From: Acidobacteriota bacterium | Lineage (GTDB): Bacteria > Acidobacteriota > Terriglobia > Acidiferrales > UBA7541 | Direction: 5' to 3' | Assembly: GCA_021832085.1 (NCBI GenBank) | Contig: JAKBLM010000029.1 | Coordinates: forward strand, 1 to 47,881 | DNA: 47,881 nt | In this document: positions 30,322 through 41,204 of the stretch, piece after piece | Numbering within the stretch: position 1 is the first letter of the stretch | Layout of the letters: each line of letters opens with the position of its first letter | The notes under the pieces: generated by a model | What the model was told of the DNA's origin: nothing | What the model saw: only the letters and a program-made list of their open reading frames with translations | Databases searched by the model: none | Position numbers and translations under genes: made by a program

Positions 30322-31200
30322 TTAGCGGTAGCCCGGAAACATCTTTCCGCTCTTGAGTTCTTCGCGCACCAACTGGAGCGCCTGCCGCGGCGTGCCAACG
30401 TACCGGTAGCGGCTCGTCTCGGTAAGCTTGTGCTCGGCGAAAGGAAACAGCAGCATCCGGCCATGAATGGAAAATTCAGTGCGCCGGGGCAGCCAAATCC
30501 CCGGAGCCACTTTGCGCTGCTCGACCTCGAACCAGCCTCCCGGGTAGATCTGGCTGAGCAGGCCGCCGCCGACCGAAATATTGCTGATGACTTCGGCCTT
30601 GCCGCTCACCAATTGTGCCGCGCGCACGTCAATCCACACCGTCGCGCGGGCGTGGAGAAGCATTTCCGTCTGGTGCGAACTCGGGTGGTAGGAGGGATTG
30701 GGATCAAGAGCGATATGAGCCAGCGTGCGGCCGTCGACCACCTTTTCACCCAGCCAGGTGAAGTGAAAGGCCTGGCCGATCGCGTCGATCAGCCGGGCGC
30801 GCTTGCGGTCGCGCTGCCGCCGCAGTTGCTCGGAATGCTGTTCGCGCGGATCGTTCGGATTGATCGCGTGCAGGAGCACGCTTTCCCAGCTGCGCAGTTC
30901 CTTTTGGTAGGTGGCCAGGCTCACCGGCCTGCCATCGCGCGCCAGCAACAGGCTCAGGTGCCCGGTCCCGGTCGGCACCATGCGATAGATTTTGTCAGAA
31001 ACGATCGCGTGGCCCTTGTAGGAGACGCGCCTCTGCACCCGCTGGTATGTGTAGATCGCCTGGTCGTCGCGATGCTGGTTGGCGATCGTGCGCTCCACCA
31101 GCGCGCGGGCACGGTCGGGCGCGGCCTTCGCCGTCCGCGGATAGCCGAGGCCCGCGAGCAGCAACAGAACCGGCAACAGAGCTTTGAAAAGCGCGCGCAT
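30322..31200 (-). CDS. Secreted protein of unknown function
   Basis: 292 residues with an N-terminal signal peptide (hydrophobic 8-18, probable cut after AKA near residue 26). The mature part begins PDRARALVERTIANQHRDDQAIYTY. It has alternating strands later (ISNISVGGGLLSQIYPGGWFEVEQ, LPRRTEFSIHGRMLLFPFAEHKLTETSRYRYVG). This layout recalls the half-barrel of LolA/outer-membrane lipoprotein-sorting-like proteins common in Acidobacteria, but no defining motif was recognised. It is convergent with the propeller lipoprotein and divergent from nrdJ. Function is not assigned. Confidence 0.75.
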   Translation of the reverse strand: MRALFKALLPVLLLLAGLGYPRTAKAAPDRARALVERTIANQHRDDQAIYTYQRVQRRVSYKGHAIVSDKIYRMVPTGTGHLSLLLARDGRPVSLATYQKELRSWESVLLHAINPNDPREQHSEQLRRQRDRKRARLIDAIGQAFHFTWLGEKVVDGRTLAHIALDPNPSYHPSSHQTEMLLHARATVWIDVRAAQLVSGKAEVISNISVGGGLLSQIYPGGWFEVEQRKVAPGIWLPRRTEFSIHGRMLLFPFAEHKLTETSRYRYVGTPRQALQLVREELKSGKMFPGYR

Positions 31201-31334
31201 AGCAAGCCTGCACTACTCAGAATAGGGCCGAACCGTCGTGGGTTGTAGCAACAAGGAGAAGATCCCGTCCAGCGTGCGGCCGCCGGGCGCCGTTGCCCAA
31301 GCAAAGCCGTCGCAAGGGCCCTCTTGAAAGTGGG

Positions 31335-31350
31335 ATACTATATATAGTGT
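31335..31350 (+). promoter_or_regulatory. NrdR box 1 upstream of nrdJ
   Basis: ATACTATATATAGTGT matches the 16-bp NrdR consensus (acaCwAtATaTwGtgt) at 15 of 16 positions. NrdR represses ribonucleotide reductase genes when dATP/ATP signals sufficiency. Confidence 0.85.
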
Positions 31351-31365
31351 AGACTGACAAATGGA

Positions 31366-31381
31366 ACATAACAGGTTGTGA
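31366..31381 (+). promoter_or_regulatory. NrdR box 2 upstream of nrdJ (degenerate)
   Basis: ACATAACAGGTTGTGA matches the consensus at 11 of 16 positions and begins exactly 31 bp after box 1. This is the usual spacing of paired NrdR boxes. It ends 6 bp before the -35 element. Confidence 0.65.
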
Positions 31382-31387
31382 AAATTC

Positions 31388-31415
31388 TTGACAGGCTCGG
31401 CCCAAGCGGTACACT
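31388..31415 (+). promoter_or_regulatory. Sigma70 promoter of nrdJ
   Basis: A perfect -35 TTGACA (31388-31393), a 16-bp spacer, and the -10 TACACT (31410-31415). The transcript would start near 31422, with a leader of about 200 nt. Confidence 0.7.
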
Positions 31416-31433
31416 CACCCCCGCAGCAGTTTG

Positions 31434-31513
31434 GTACCTGAACGATGTCACTCGTCCCCGCTCCGGCCAGGGACCGGGCGGGCAAAGCCCAACTTAGCGA
31501 CATCACACGGTAC
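31434..31513 (+). promoter_or_regulatory. Foldable 5' leader of nrdJ
   Basis: Nested pairing is visible: GTACC (31434-31438) with GGTAC (31509-31513); GATGTC (31444-31449) with GACATC (31499-31504); CCCGC (31457-31461) with GCGGG (31478-31482); and CCGG (31463-31466) with CCGG (31474-31477). The conserved B12-box features of a cobalamin riboswitch were not found. It may be a novel regulatory RNA or simply a stable leader. Confidence 0.45.
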
Positions 31514-31624
31514 AGAGCGCCGCTCCTCCGGGATCACGAGCTAAAATGAAAGCGAAACGGACCATCGCCGATTCTTTTCCCCTTTTCCCGGCCGAGCCAC
31601 ATTCCATCTGAGAGGCTAGCGTCG

Positions 31625-34420
<2,796 letters not shown>

Positions 34421-34449
34421 TTGCGCAGCCGATGCGGCGGACGCTTCCC

Positions 34450-34486
34450 CCAGAGCCCCGGTCCGGAATGCCTGACGGGGCTCTGG
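34450..34486 (+). terminator. Terminator after nrdJ
   Basis: CCAGAGCCCCG and CGGGGCTCTGG form a perfect 11-bp stem around a 15-nt loop, starting 30 nt past the stop. Only a short CTTT follows. Confidence 0.6.
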
Positions 34487-34517
34487 CTTTCCGCACCCTT
34501 ACTCGCGCGTTTTTCCC

Positions 34518-35290
34518 TTACGGCACCGCCGATACCGGCTCCTTCGTCGGCACCGCGCGCAGGATCCTGGCGCTATCGTCGAGCAGCACCTTTTTGGGCT
34601 TTTCCGGCACAGTGATCTGAAAGGTCACCTTCGGCGCTCGCACCTGCACCAGCGCCAGTTCCGCGTCTCCTTTCGCGAATCGCCCGTAGATGGGTAGGAG
34701 GTCTTCCCACCAACTGGGAACGCCGGTTCTCGTCAGCTTTCCCACGATCGCCACTTTCGCCTGGCGGCCGGCTGCGGTCGATAAGTCAGCGCGTAGCGCG
34801 GCGAGCCGGCGCCGAGGACATATTCCCGGAAAAACCAGGCTATTCGGTGGTTGCCGTTCAGGTCCATTCCCTGCGTCATGTGCCGCTCGACGATCGTCTC
34901 GAAATCCAGTGTCGAGGCTGGCTTGCCGGCTAACGTCTTTTCGAAATCTTGCAACATCGCTTCGAAACGGTGGTCGGGATCACGGCTTCCAGGGTCCCAA
35001 AGCATCGTTCAGAGCATGTTCAGCACTCGAGCGCCTTTCTGCTCGATCAGGTCGTTGGCCTCATTCGGCATGCGCGACGAGGTGAGACGCTTGCCCAACC
35101 AGATCGGCCCGAGCGAGTCGACGTTGTAGGTGGGCAGCCCGAAAAACGACCAGGTGATTCCGGCCTGCCTCGGTCCGGATTCCAGCCAGTGCTCGAACCG
35201 CACGGAGCCCTGGCGAAATTCCAGATTGAGCAGCCCGGCATGGTAGGCGAGGCTCTCGATCAGCCATTGGTCGTGATAGGTTTTCGCCTG
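34518..35290 (-). pseudogene. Decayed M1-type peptidase, C-terminal remnant
   Basis: Read leftward, the frame shows the M1 gluzincin region after the catalytic site: TYHDQWLIESLAYHAGLLNLE, then GPIWLGKRLTSSRMPNEANDLIEQKGARVLNML. A TGA at 35009-35011 interrupts it where Arg is usual (CGA to TGA), and the same frame continues MLWDPGSRDPDHRFEAMLQDFEK. A second lesion, a one-base shift near 34760, moves the last part (VGKLTRTGVPSWWEDLLPIYGRFAKG) to another frame, ending at TAA 34518. Upstream of about 35290 the similarity stops, so the N-terminal half and HEXXH are missing. It cannot make an active enzyme. 35291-35592 is gene-free. Confidence 0.75.
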
Positions 35291-35592
35291 GATGCCCTGA
35301 CACCGCAACAAACCGCGCTGCCTTTCGCGCTGGCAAGCAGTTCGAGCGGACCCCGCGGGGAGTGGAAACCGGGGCCACTGGATGGAAAAAAATTTCCCCT
35401 CCGGACATTTTTTGCCCTCGTTGCCGCGAAGGGACTTGTCGCCCGCTCCGGCTAAGCCTAAGCAATCACAGCATTTTCCCGAAAATCCGTTTTTCAGGAA
35501 TCTGGCGGCTGAAATGCAGGGGAAAAACCTCAAATCTGTCGGCACAAACGCTGTGTGAGCGACCCTCCACGGCCAGCCCGGGGAAGATAGAG

Positions 35593-35871
35593 ATGGATAT
35601 CGAAGAATTGCGCAAGCACGTAACGTTCAAGGATGTCAAAAGCGGTGGACTCGGACAGGCGCTGGTCTGGTTTTTCATGGTCGCGGCGTTGGTCTGCAGC
35701 CTGGCCACAGCTTTCGTTGCCCATCCCGGATGGCTGGCTCTCAGTGCGGTCCTGCTGCTGGGAATTGGGCTTCTCGGCGAGCGAGTCCTCGAGCGGCGCA
35801 ATTTCGATTACCCGCCTGTGCCCAAGCTCGCACCTTCGACTCGCGCCCAATCGGGAACCAGCCGCACCTAG
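35593..35871 (+). CDS. Small two-helix membrane protein
   Basis: 92 residues. The polar start MDIEELRKHVTFKDV is followed by two hydrophobic segments (about 23-42 and 46-62), with a short turn HPGW between them, and a basic/Pro-rich C-terminal tail. GGGGAAG lies about 7 nt before the ATG. It is probably an inner-membrane protein with both ends in the cytoplasm. No family motif was recognised. It is convergent with glmM, and the decayed peptidase lies upstream on the other strand. Confidence 0.7.
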   Translation: MDIEELRKHVTFKDVKSGGLGQALVWFFMVAALVCSLATAFVAHPGWLALSAVLLLGIGLLGERVLERRNFDYPPVPKLAPSTRAQSGTSRT

Positions 35872-35933
35872 CGTGTGCGAACTCCCTGTGGGATCTTCAC
35901 CACCCAAGGTCCCTACGCCCCCCCGGAAACCGT

Positions 35934-35976
35934 GTCATCCGGAGCGAAGACCGGCGACGAACGGAGTGAGTCCCGA
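35934..35976. repeat. Dispersed degenerate repeat, copy 2
   Basis: Related to 7423-7465: GTCATCCGGAGCGAAGA, then a GACGAACGGAGTGAGTC core and CCCGA. It lies in the 183-bp gap after the small membrane protein gene. Confidence 0.45.
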
Positions 35977-36054
35977 CGCGAAGAAGCCTGCGAGTGTTCC
36001 CAGCGCTGGAATGCTTTGCTGGAGAGAACTCCGGTCTAGTGCGTTGGCTGCGGG

Positions 36055-37416
36055 CTACTGCTGCTCGGCGCCGACGTGCCGGCGAATCGCATCGGCCAGC
36101 GCCGCTGCCCAGCGCTCCACTTCGGATTTCTCCCGGGCCTCCACCATTACGCGCGCCACACGCTCGGTGCCCGAATAGCGGAGCACGATGCGGTTGGCCT
36201 CGCCCAAGGCCTCGCGTGCCTTGTCGGCCAGTTGAGCGACTTCCGGGAGGGAATTGAGCGGCGGCTTTTCGCGGACGGGGACATTGAGAATGATCTGCGG
36301 GTAAAGCTCCAGCCCGGAAACGAGCTGCTCGAGCGCGCCATCGCGGCAGACCGCCGCGGCCACCTTCAGAGCGGTGGCGAGCCCGTCGCCCGCCGGTCCC
36401 TCGTCGAGGAAGATGATGTGGCCCGAAGGCTCGCCGCCGAGATTCGCTCCGCGGCGCAGCATCTCTTCGAGCACGTAGCGGTCTCCGACCGGCACGCGGA
36501 CCAGCCCGATTTCCTCGCGTGCCAGTGCTCGCTCCAACCCGAGGTTCGTCATCGCCGTACCCACCACCGCGCCGCCACGCAATCGGCCGGCGGCCTTCAG
36601 CATTCGCGCCGATAGGTAGAGCACGCCGTCGCCATCCACCAGGCGACCCGAGGCGGTCGAAAAGAGCGCCCGGTCGGCGTCGCCATCGAACGCGACGCCC
36701 AGCCGCGCGCCGCTTTCCCTCACAGCTCGGCACATCGATTCGGGATGCAGCGAGCCGCAGCCGGCGTTGATATTGCGCCCATCGGGCGCGTTGTGGATCG
36801 CTGTGACGTGTGCCCCGAGCGAGCTGAACAGCTTGGGACCAAGCCGGCTGGCCGCCCCGTTGGCACAATCGAGCACGATTGGCAGGCCGTCGAGCTTCGC
36901 TCCGCCGTCGGCGCGCGTCCGCAGTTCGGCGAGATATTCGTCCTCCAGACCTGGCTGCGGCGAAAGGGCGGGCTCGCCGTCGCCGGCCGGGGCGGTCTCG
37001 CGCAGGCGCAGAATTTCCGCTTCCAGCTGCTCTTCCACCTGGTCCGGGAATTTCATTCCTTCGTGGCTGAAAAGCTTGACGCCGTTGTCGGTAAACGGAT
37101 TGTGCGAGGCCGAAATGACCACCCCGGCCACGAAATCCTTTTTACGCACCAGCGCCGCCACGCCCGGCGTTGGGATCACTCCCGCCGAGACCGGCTCGGC
37201 GCCGGCTTCAGCCAGTCCTTTCGCCAGATGCGCGGCCAGATGCGGCCCGGATTCCCTCGTGTCCATGCCGAGTAGCACGCGCGGCCGCGCCCCGGACGTC
37301 AGCCCGGCAACGTAGTGGCCGATGGCGAGGCCTGTGGCGTGGAGCGTCGCATCGTCGAGCGGGAAGCGGCCGGGAAGGCCGCGAATTCCGTCGGTACCGA
37401 ACAGTTCTCTTCCCAT
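36055..37416 (-). CDS. glmM: Phosphoglucosamine mutase
   Basis: Converts glucosamine-6-phosphate to glucosamine-1-phosphate on the way to UDP-GlcNAc for peptidoglycan and LPS. The 453 residues show MGRELFGTDGIRG at the start and the phosphoserine loop ISASHNP with Ser104. The metal loop DGDADR has Asp244, Asp246 and Asp248; the sugar loop is GGEPSGH and the phosphate-binding loop RYSGTE. ATG at 37416 was preferred over an in-frame TTG two codons earlier because it gives the canonical start. No strong ribosome site is visible for either. It is divergent from the first S10 peptidase gene. Confidence 0.96.
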   Translation of the reverse strand: MGRELFGTDGIRGLPGRFPLDDATLHATGLAIGHYVAGLTSGARPRVLLGMDTRESGPHLAAHLAKGLAEAGAEPVSAGVIPTPGVAALVRKKDFVAGVVISASHNPFTDNGVKLFSHEGMKFPDQVEEQLEAEILRLRETAPAGDGEPALSPQPGLEDEYLAELRTRADGGAKLDGLPIVLDCANGAASRLGPKLFSSLGAHVTAIHNAPDGRNINAGCGSLHPESMCRAVRESGARLGVAFDGDADRALFSTASGRLVDGDGVLYLSARMLKAAGRLRGGAVVGTAMTNLGLERALAREEIGLVRVPVGDRYVLEEMLRRGANLGGEPSGHIIFLDEGPAGDGLATALKVAAAVCRDGALEQLVSGLELYPQIILNVPVREKPPLNSLPEVAQLADKAREALGEANRIVLRYSGTERVARVMVEAREKSEVERWAAALADAIRRHVGAEQQ

Positions 37417-37500
37417 GGGCAATCAGCCATTGTAGCCTGCCGGCCATTCGGTGCAAGGCGGCCTTCCGGGCGACACGGGACACAACCGCCCTCCTTCCGG

Positions 37501-37545
37501 GGATTGCATCCAAACAGGGTGTAAACTTGCCGCTGCCGGAAGCCG
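37501..37545 (+). promoter_or_regulatory. Shared upstream block of the S10 genes, copy 1
   Basis: GGATTGCATCCAAACAGGG, GTGTAAACTTG and the following CGCTGCCGGAAGCC recur before S10 copies 3 and 4, about 55-95 bp before each ATG. Conservation outside the gene suggests a promoter or operator. Confidence 0.5.
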
Positions 37546-37597
37546 CCCGTCGGTTCCGGTTCAAGTTTTGGCATTCCTCTGTGAGGTTCTGATAACG

Positions 37598-39172
37598 ATG
37601 AAACGACTACTCGGCCTCTGCGGGGCGCTGGCTTTGCTTTTTGCGACCCCTGCACTCTTTGCGGCGAATCAGCCTCATCCGAAACCCGCCAAGAAGCCAC
37701 TGCCCGTGCCCAAGGAACAGGCGGTGGTGACCCACGCGAGTGTGACGATCGACGGGCAGCGAATCCCCTACACGACGACGACGGGGACGTTGCTCCTCTA
37801 CAACAAGAAGCATCAGGCGACGGCGAGTGTCTTTTACATCGCCTACACGGAAGACGGCAAGAATCCCGCCACTCGCCCGATCACCTTCGCTTACAACGGC
37901 GGCCCGGGCTTTGCCTCGGCACTGGTGGATATTGGTGGCTTTGGCCCGCGCCGGATCGTCTGGCCCGCGCCCGGCGACATCAAGGCCGAGCAGCCGCCCT
38001 ACCGCCTGGAGAACAACCAGTACAGCATCTTGAGGAGCACCGACCTGGTCTTCATCGACGCCGTCGGCACCGGCTACAGCCGCATCGTCGGCTATGGCAC
38101 ACCGCAGATGTTCTACGGCTTCGTGGCCGACGGCCGCGCGTTCGCTCAATTCATCGAGCGCTACGTCGCCAAATTCGGGCGCTGGAACTCGCCGAAATTC
38201 CTGCTCGGGGAAAGCTACGGCACCACGCGCAACGCGGTCCTCTCCAATGACTTGGTGAACGACGGTGTCTACCTGAACGGCGTGATCATGTGCTCCACCG
38301 TGCTCGATTTCCCGACGATCAACTTCAGCGCCGGCAACGATCTGCCGTACATTCTTTATTTGCCTACCTACGCAGCCGTAGCCTGGTATCACCATCGGGT
38401 ACATCCTCGCCCGGCCAGCCTGCCGGCGCTCGTGCAGGAGACCGAACAGTTTGCCCGCGGCCCGTACCTCAACGCCCTTTTCGCCGGCACGACGTTGCCC
38501 GCGGCCCAGAAGCAGCAAATCGCCCAGCGGCTCCAGCAACTCACCGGCATTCCGGTGAGCCTGTGGCTCAAGGCGGACCTGCGCATCACGCTGCCGGTCT
38601 TTCAGCGGCACGTGATGGGTTCCACCGGGCCGATGACCGGCCGCTACGACGGCCGCTTCCTCATCGACGAACTGCAGCCGCTGCTCCCTCGCGGCGGCCG
38701 CGGTAACGAAGGCGCCACCACCTCCGCCATCTGGGGCGCGCTCACTTCCACCTTCGACAACTACGTCAGCCGCACGCTCGGCTTCAAGAGCAACCGCATT
38801 TACATCCAGAGCAGCGGCACGGTGTTTCGTGACTGGAACTGGACCTATCACCCGCCGGTCAACGACCTCGGCAGCGGCGTGGGCACGCTCTCTACCATGA
38901 ACGTCGCTACCTCGTTGACGCGCGCCATGAACAACGATCCGGGCATGCAGGTCATGTTCAACAACGGCTATTTCGACATGGCGACGCCGTTTTTCGCCAC
39001 CGAATACACCGTCGACCACATGGACCTGCCGGCTTCGCTCCGCGCCAACGTCCACTTCGATTTCTACCCGGTCGGCCACATGCTCTACGTGAACCCGAAG
39101 GCGCTGCCGATGCTGCAGCGGAACATCGGACAATTCATTGCCATGGCGACGGCCTCCGCGGCAGGCCACTAA
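37598..39172 (+). CDS. Secreted S10-like serine peptidase, copy 1
   Basis: 524 residues with a signal peptide (MKRLLG, hydrophobic to about 20, LFAANQ cleavage region). The alpha/beta-hydrolase fold of serine carboxypeptidases (S10) is shown by FAYNGGPG (98-104), the nucleophile Ser206 in GESYGTT, Asp460 in NNGYFDMATPF and His494 in PVGHMLY. After NGGPG the oxyanion segment reads FAS instead of the usual SSS. It most likely removes C-terminal residues from peptides in the periplasm or outside the cell. The gene is first of four tandem paralogues. GAGG lies 11 nt before the ATG, and a shared upstream block precedes it. A 287-bp block is almost identical to copy 2. Confidence 0.9.
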   Translation: MKRLLGLCGALALLFATPALFAANQPHPKPAKKPLPVPKEQAVVTHASVTIDGQRIPYTTTTGTLLLYNKKHQATASVFYIAYTEDGKNPATRPITFAYNGGPGFASALVDIGGFGPRRIVWPAPGDIKAEQPPYRLENNQYSILRSTDLVFIDAVGTGYSRIVGYGTPQMFYGFVADGRAFAQFIERYVAKFGRWNSPKFLLGESYGTTRNAVLSNDLVNDGVYLNGVIMCSTVLDFPTINFSAGNDLPYILYLPTYAAVAWYHHRVHPRPASLPALVQETEQFARGPYLNALFAGTTLPAAQKQQIAQRLQQLTGIPVSLWLKADLRITLPVFQRHVMGSTGPMTGRYDGRFLIDELQPLLPRGGRGNEGATTSAIWGALTSTFDNYVSRTLGFKSNRIYIQSSGTVFRDWNWTYHPPVNDLGSGVGTLSTMNVATSLTRAMNNDPGMQVMFNNGYFDMATPFFATEYTVDHMDLPASLRANVHFDFYPVGHMLYVNPKALPMLQRNIGQFIAMATASAAGH

Positions 39173-39194
39173 ACCGCCGTCTGCCGTGACCGGC

Positions 39195-39230
39195 ACGGGA
39201 GGCTTCGCAAGGGGCCGCGGGGCCTCCCGT
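39195..39230 (+). terminator. Hairpin after S10 copy 1
   Basis: ACGGGAGGC and GCCTCCCGT form a 9-bp stem with an 18-nt, partly foldable loop. The same hairpin follows copy 2. There is no T-run. Confidence 0.45.
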
Positions 39231-39407
39231 CGCTGCCAGAGCCACGATCCGGAACGGCCGCCGCGAGGCCCTGCCTGCGCGCCAGGCGGCCGGCGACCGG
39301 TACCCGGCAAGGCGAGCGCAACCAAGAGCATGTGCGCTTGCCGCCGACGAAAGTTCCAAGTCAGTTCCGGCCCCAATTTCGGCAATCCTCTGCGAGGTTT
39401 TGAGACG

Positions 39408-40970
39408 ATGAAACGACCACTCGGCTTGTGCGGGGCGCTGCTCTTGCTTTTCGCGACCCCTGCCCTTTTTGCGGCGAATCAGCCTCACCCGGAACCAGTC
39501 AAGAAGCCACTGCCCGTGCCCAAGGAGCGGATGTCGGTAACGCACGCGAGCGTGACGATCGACGGCCGGCAGATTCCCTACACCGCGACTGCGGGAACGC
39601 TGCTGCTCTACAACAAGAAGCATCAAGCGACGGCGAGTGTCTTCTACATCGCCTACACCGAGGATGGAGTCAACGACGCCAATCGCCCGATCACCTTTGC
39701 CTATAACGGCGGCCCGGGCAGTTCCTCGGACCTGGTGAACATTGGAGGGTTTGGTCCCCGCCGGCTGGTCTGGCCCGCGCCTGGCGACATCAAGGCCGAA
39801 CAACCGCCCTACCGCCTGGAAAACAACCAGTACAGCATCTTGAAGAGCACCGATCTGGTCTTCGTCGATGCCGTCGGCACCGGCTACAGCCGCATCGTCG
39901 GCTATGGCACACCGCAGATGTTCTACGGTTTCGTGGCCGACGGCCGCGCGTTCGCTCAATTCATCGAGCGCTACGTCGCCAAATTCGGGCGCTGGAACTC
40001 GCCGAAATTCCTGCTCGGGGAAAGCTACGGCACCACGCGCAACGCGGTCCTCTCCAATGACTTGGTGAACGACGGTGTCTACCTGAACGGCGTGATCATG
40101 TGCTCCACCGTGCTCGATTTCCCGACGATCAACTTCAGCGCCGGCAACGATCTGCCCTATATCCTCTATCTGCCCAGCTACGCCGCCGTGGCCTGGTATC
40201 ACCACCGGTTGCATCCCCGCCCCGCGAATCTCCCCCAGTTCATCGAGCAAGTGAAGCAGTTTGCCCGCGGTCCTTACCTCGACGCTCTCTTCGCCGGCAC
40301 GGCGTTGCCCACGGCCCAGAAGCAGAAGATCGCTCAGCAACTCGAGCAGTTCACCAGCATACCGGTGAGCTTGTGGCTCAAGGCGGACTTGCGCATCTCG
40401 CTGCCGGTCTTCCAGCGCCGCGTGATGGGATCAACCGGCCCGATGACCGGCCGCTATGACGGCCGCTTCACCACCCCTGAGCTACAGCCCTTGCTGCCAT
40501 TTCCCGGCCGCGGCGCCGCGGGTGCGGCCTCGACCGCGATCAACGGCGCGATTACCGCGGCCTTCGACAACTACGTGAGCCAGGTCCTGCACTACAAGAG
40601 CGGCCGCATCTACGACCAGCTCAGCTTCACGGTTTTCCGCGACTGGAACTGGACGTTCCATCCGCCGGTGGGCCTCGGCTACAGCCCTGCCGCCCGCGAC
40701 GTCGCTCCCGCGCTGGCGCGCGCCATGGACAACGATCCGGGCATGCAGGTCATGTTCAACAACGGCTATTTCGACATGGCGACGCCGTTTTTCGCCACCG
40801 AATACACCGTCAACCATATGGGTCTGCCGGCTTCGCTCCGCGACAACGTCCACTTCTACTTCTATCCGGTCGGCCACATGCTCTACGTGAACCCGAAGGC
40901 GTTGCCGATGTTGCAGCAGAACATCGGACAATTCATTGCCATGGCGACGGCCTCGGCGGCAGGCCACTAA
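39408..40970 (+). CDS. Secreted S10-like serine peptidase, copy 2
   Basis: 520 residues, closely related to copy 1, with the same signal peptide style (LFATPALFAANQ). It keeps the canonical oxyanion motif NGGPGSSS (100-107), Ser206 (GESYG), Asp456 and His490. It is the only member of the array with the standard SSS. The region 39870-40156 differs from copy 1 by one base while its flanks differ far more, a mark of gene conversion. GAGG lies upstream of the ATG, but the shared GATTGCATCC block seen before the other copies is not recognisable here. It may therefore depend on read-through from copy 1. Confidence 0.9.
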   Translation: MKRPLGLCGALLLLFATPALFAANQPHPEPVKKPLPVPKERMSVTHASVTIDGRQIPYTATAGTLLLYNKKHQATASVFYIAYTEDGVNDANRPITFAYNGGPGSSSDLVNIGGFGPRRLVWPAPGDIKAEQPPYRLENNQYSILKSTDLVFVDAVGTGYSRIVGYGTPQMFYGFVADGRAFAQFIERYVAKFGRWNSPKFLLGESYGTTRNAVLSNDLVNDGVYLNGVIMCSTVLDFPTINFSAGNDLPYILYLPSYAAVAWYHHRLHPRPANLPQFIEQVKQFARGPYLDALFAGTALPTAQKQKIAQQLEQFTSIPVSLWLKADLRISLPVFQRRVMGSTGPMTGRYDGRFTTPELQPLLPFPGRGAAGAASTAINGAITAAFDNYVSQVLHYKSGRIYDQLSFTVFRDWNWTFHPPVGLGYSPAARDVAPALARAMDNDPGMQVMFNNGYFDMATPFFATEYTVNHMGLPASLRDNVHFYFYPVGHMLYVNPKALPMLQQNIGQFIAMATASAAGH

Positions 40971-40992
40971 ACCACCGTTTACCGTGACCGGC

Positions 40993-41028
40993 ACGGGAGG
41001 CTTCGCAAAGGGCCGCGGGGCCTCCCGT
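40993..41028 (+). terminator. Hairpin after S10 copy 2
   Basis: Same ACGGGAGGC/GCCTCCCGT stem as after copy 1, 22 nt past the stop. The surrounding downstream sequence is also conserved between copies 1 and 2. Confidence 0.45.
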
Positions 41029-41109
41029 CGCTGCCAGAGCCACGATCCGGAACGGCCGCCACGTGGCCCTGCCCGCACGCCAAGCGCCGGCGACCGGTAC
41101 TCGATAAGA

Positions 41110-41152
41110 GGATTGATCCGAGAGGGTGTACACTTGCCGCTGCCGGAAGCCG
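41110..41152 (+). promoter_or_regulatory. Shared upstream block of the S10 genes, copy 2
   Basis: GGATTGATCCGAGAGGGTG, then TACACTTGCCGCTGCCGGAA. The same block as before S10 copies 1 and 4, with small deletions. TACACT could serve as a -10 element. Confidence 0.5.
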
Positions 41153-41204
41153 CGCTTTGGCTCCGGCCCAAGTTTCGGCAATCCTCTGCGAGGTTCTGAC
41201 AACG

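Noticed and set aside
31420..31624. Cobalamin riboswitch before nrdJ
   Set aside because: The conserved B12-box pattern and the characteristic junction sequences could not be found; only generic nested helices are present.
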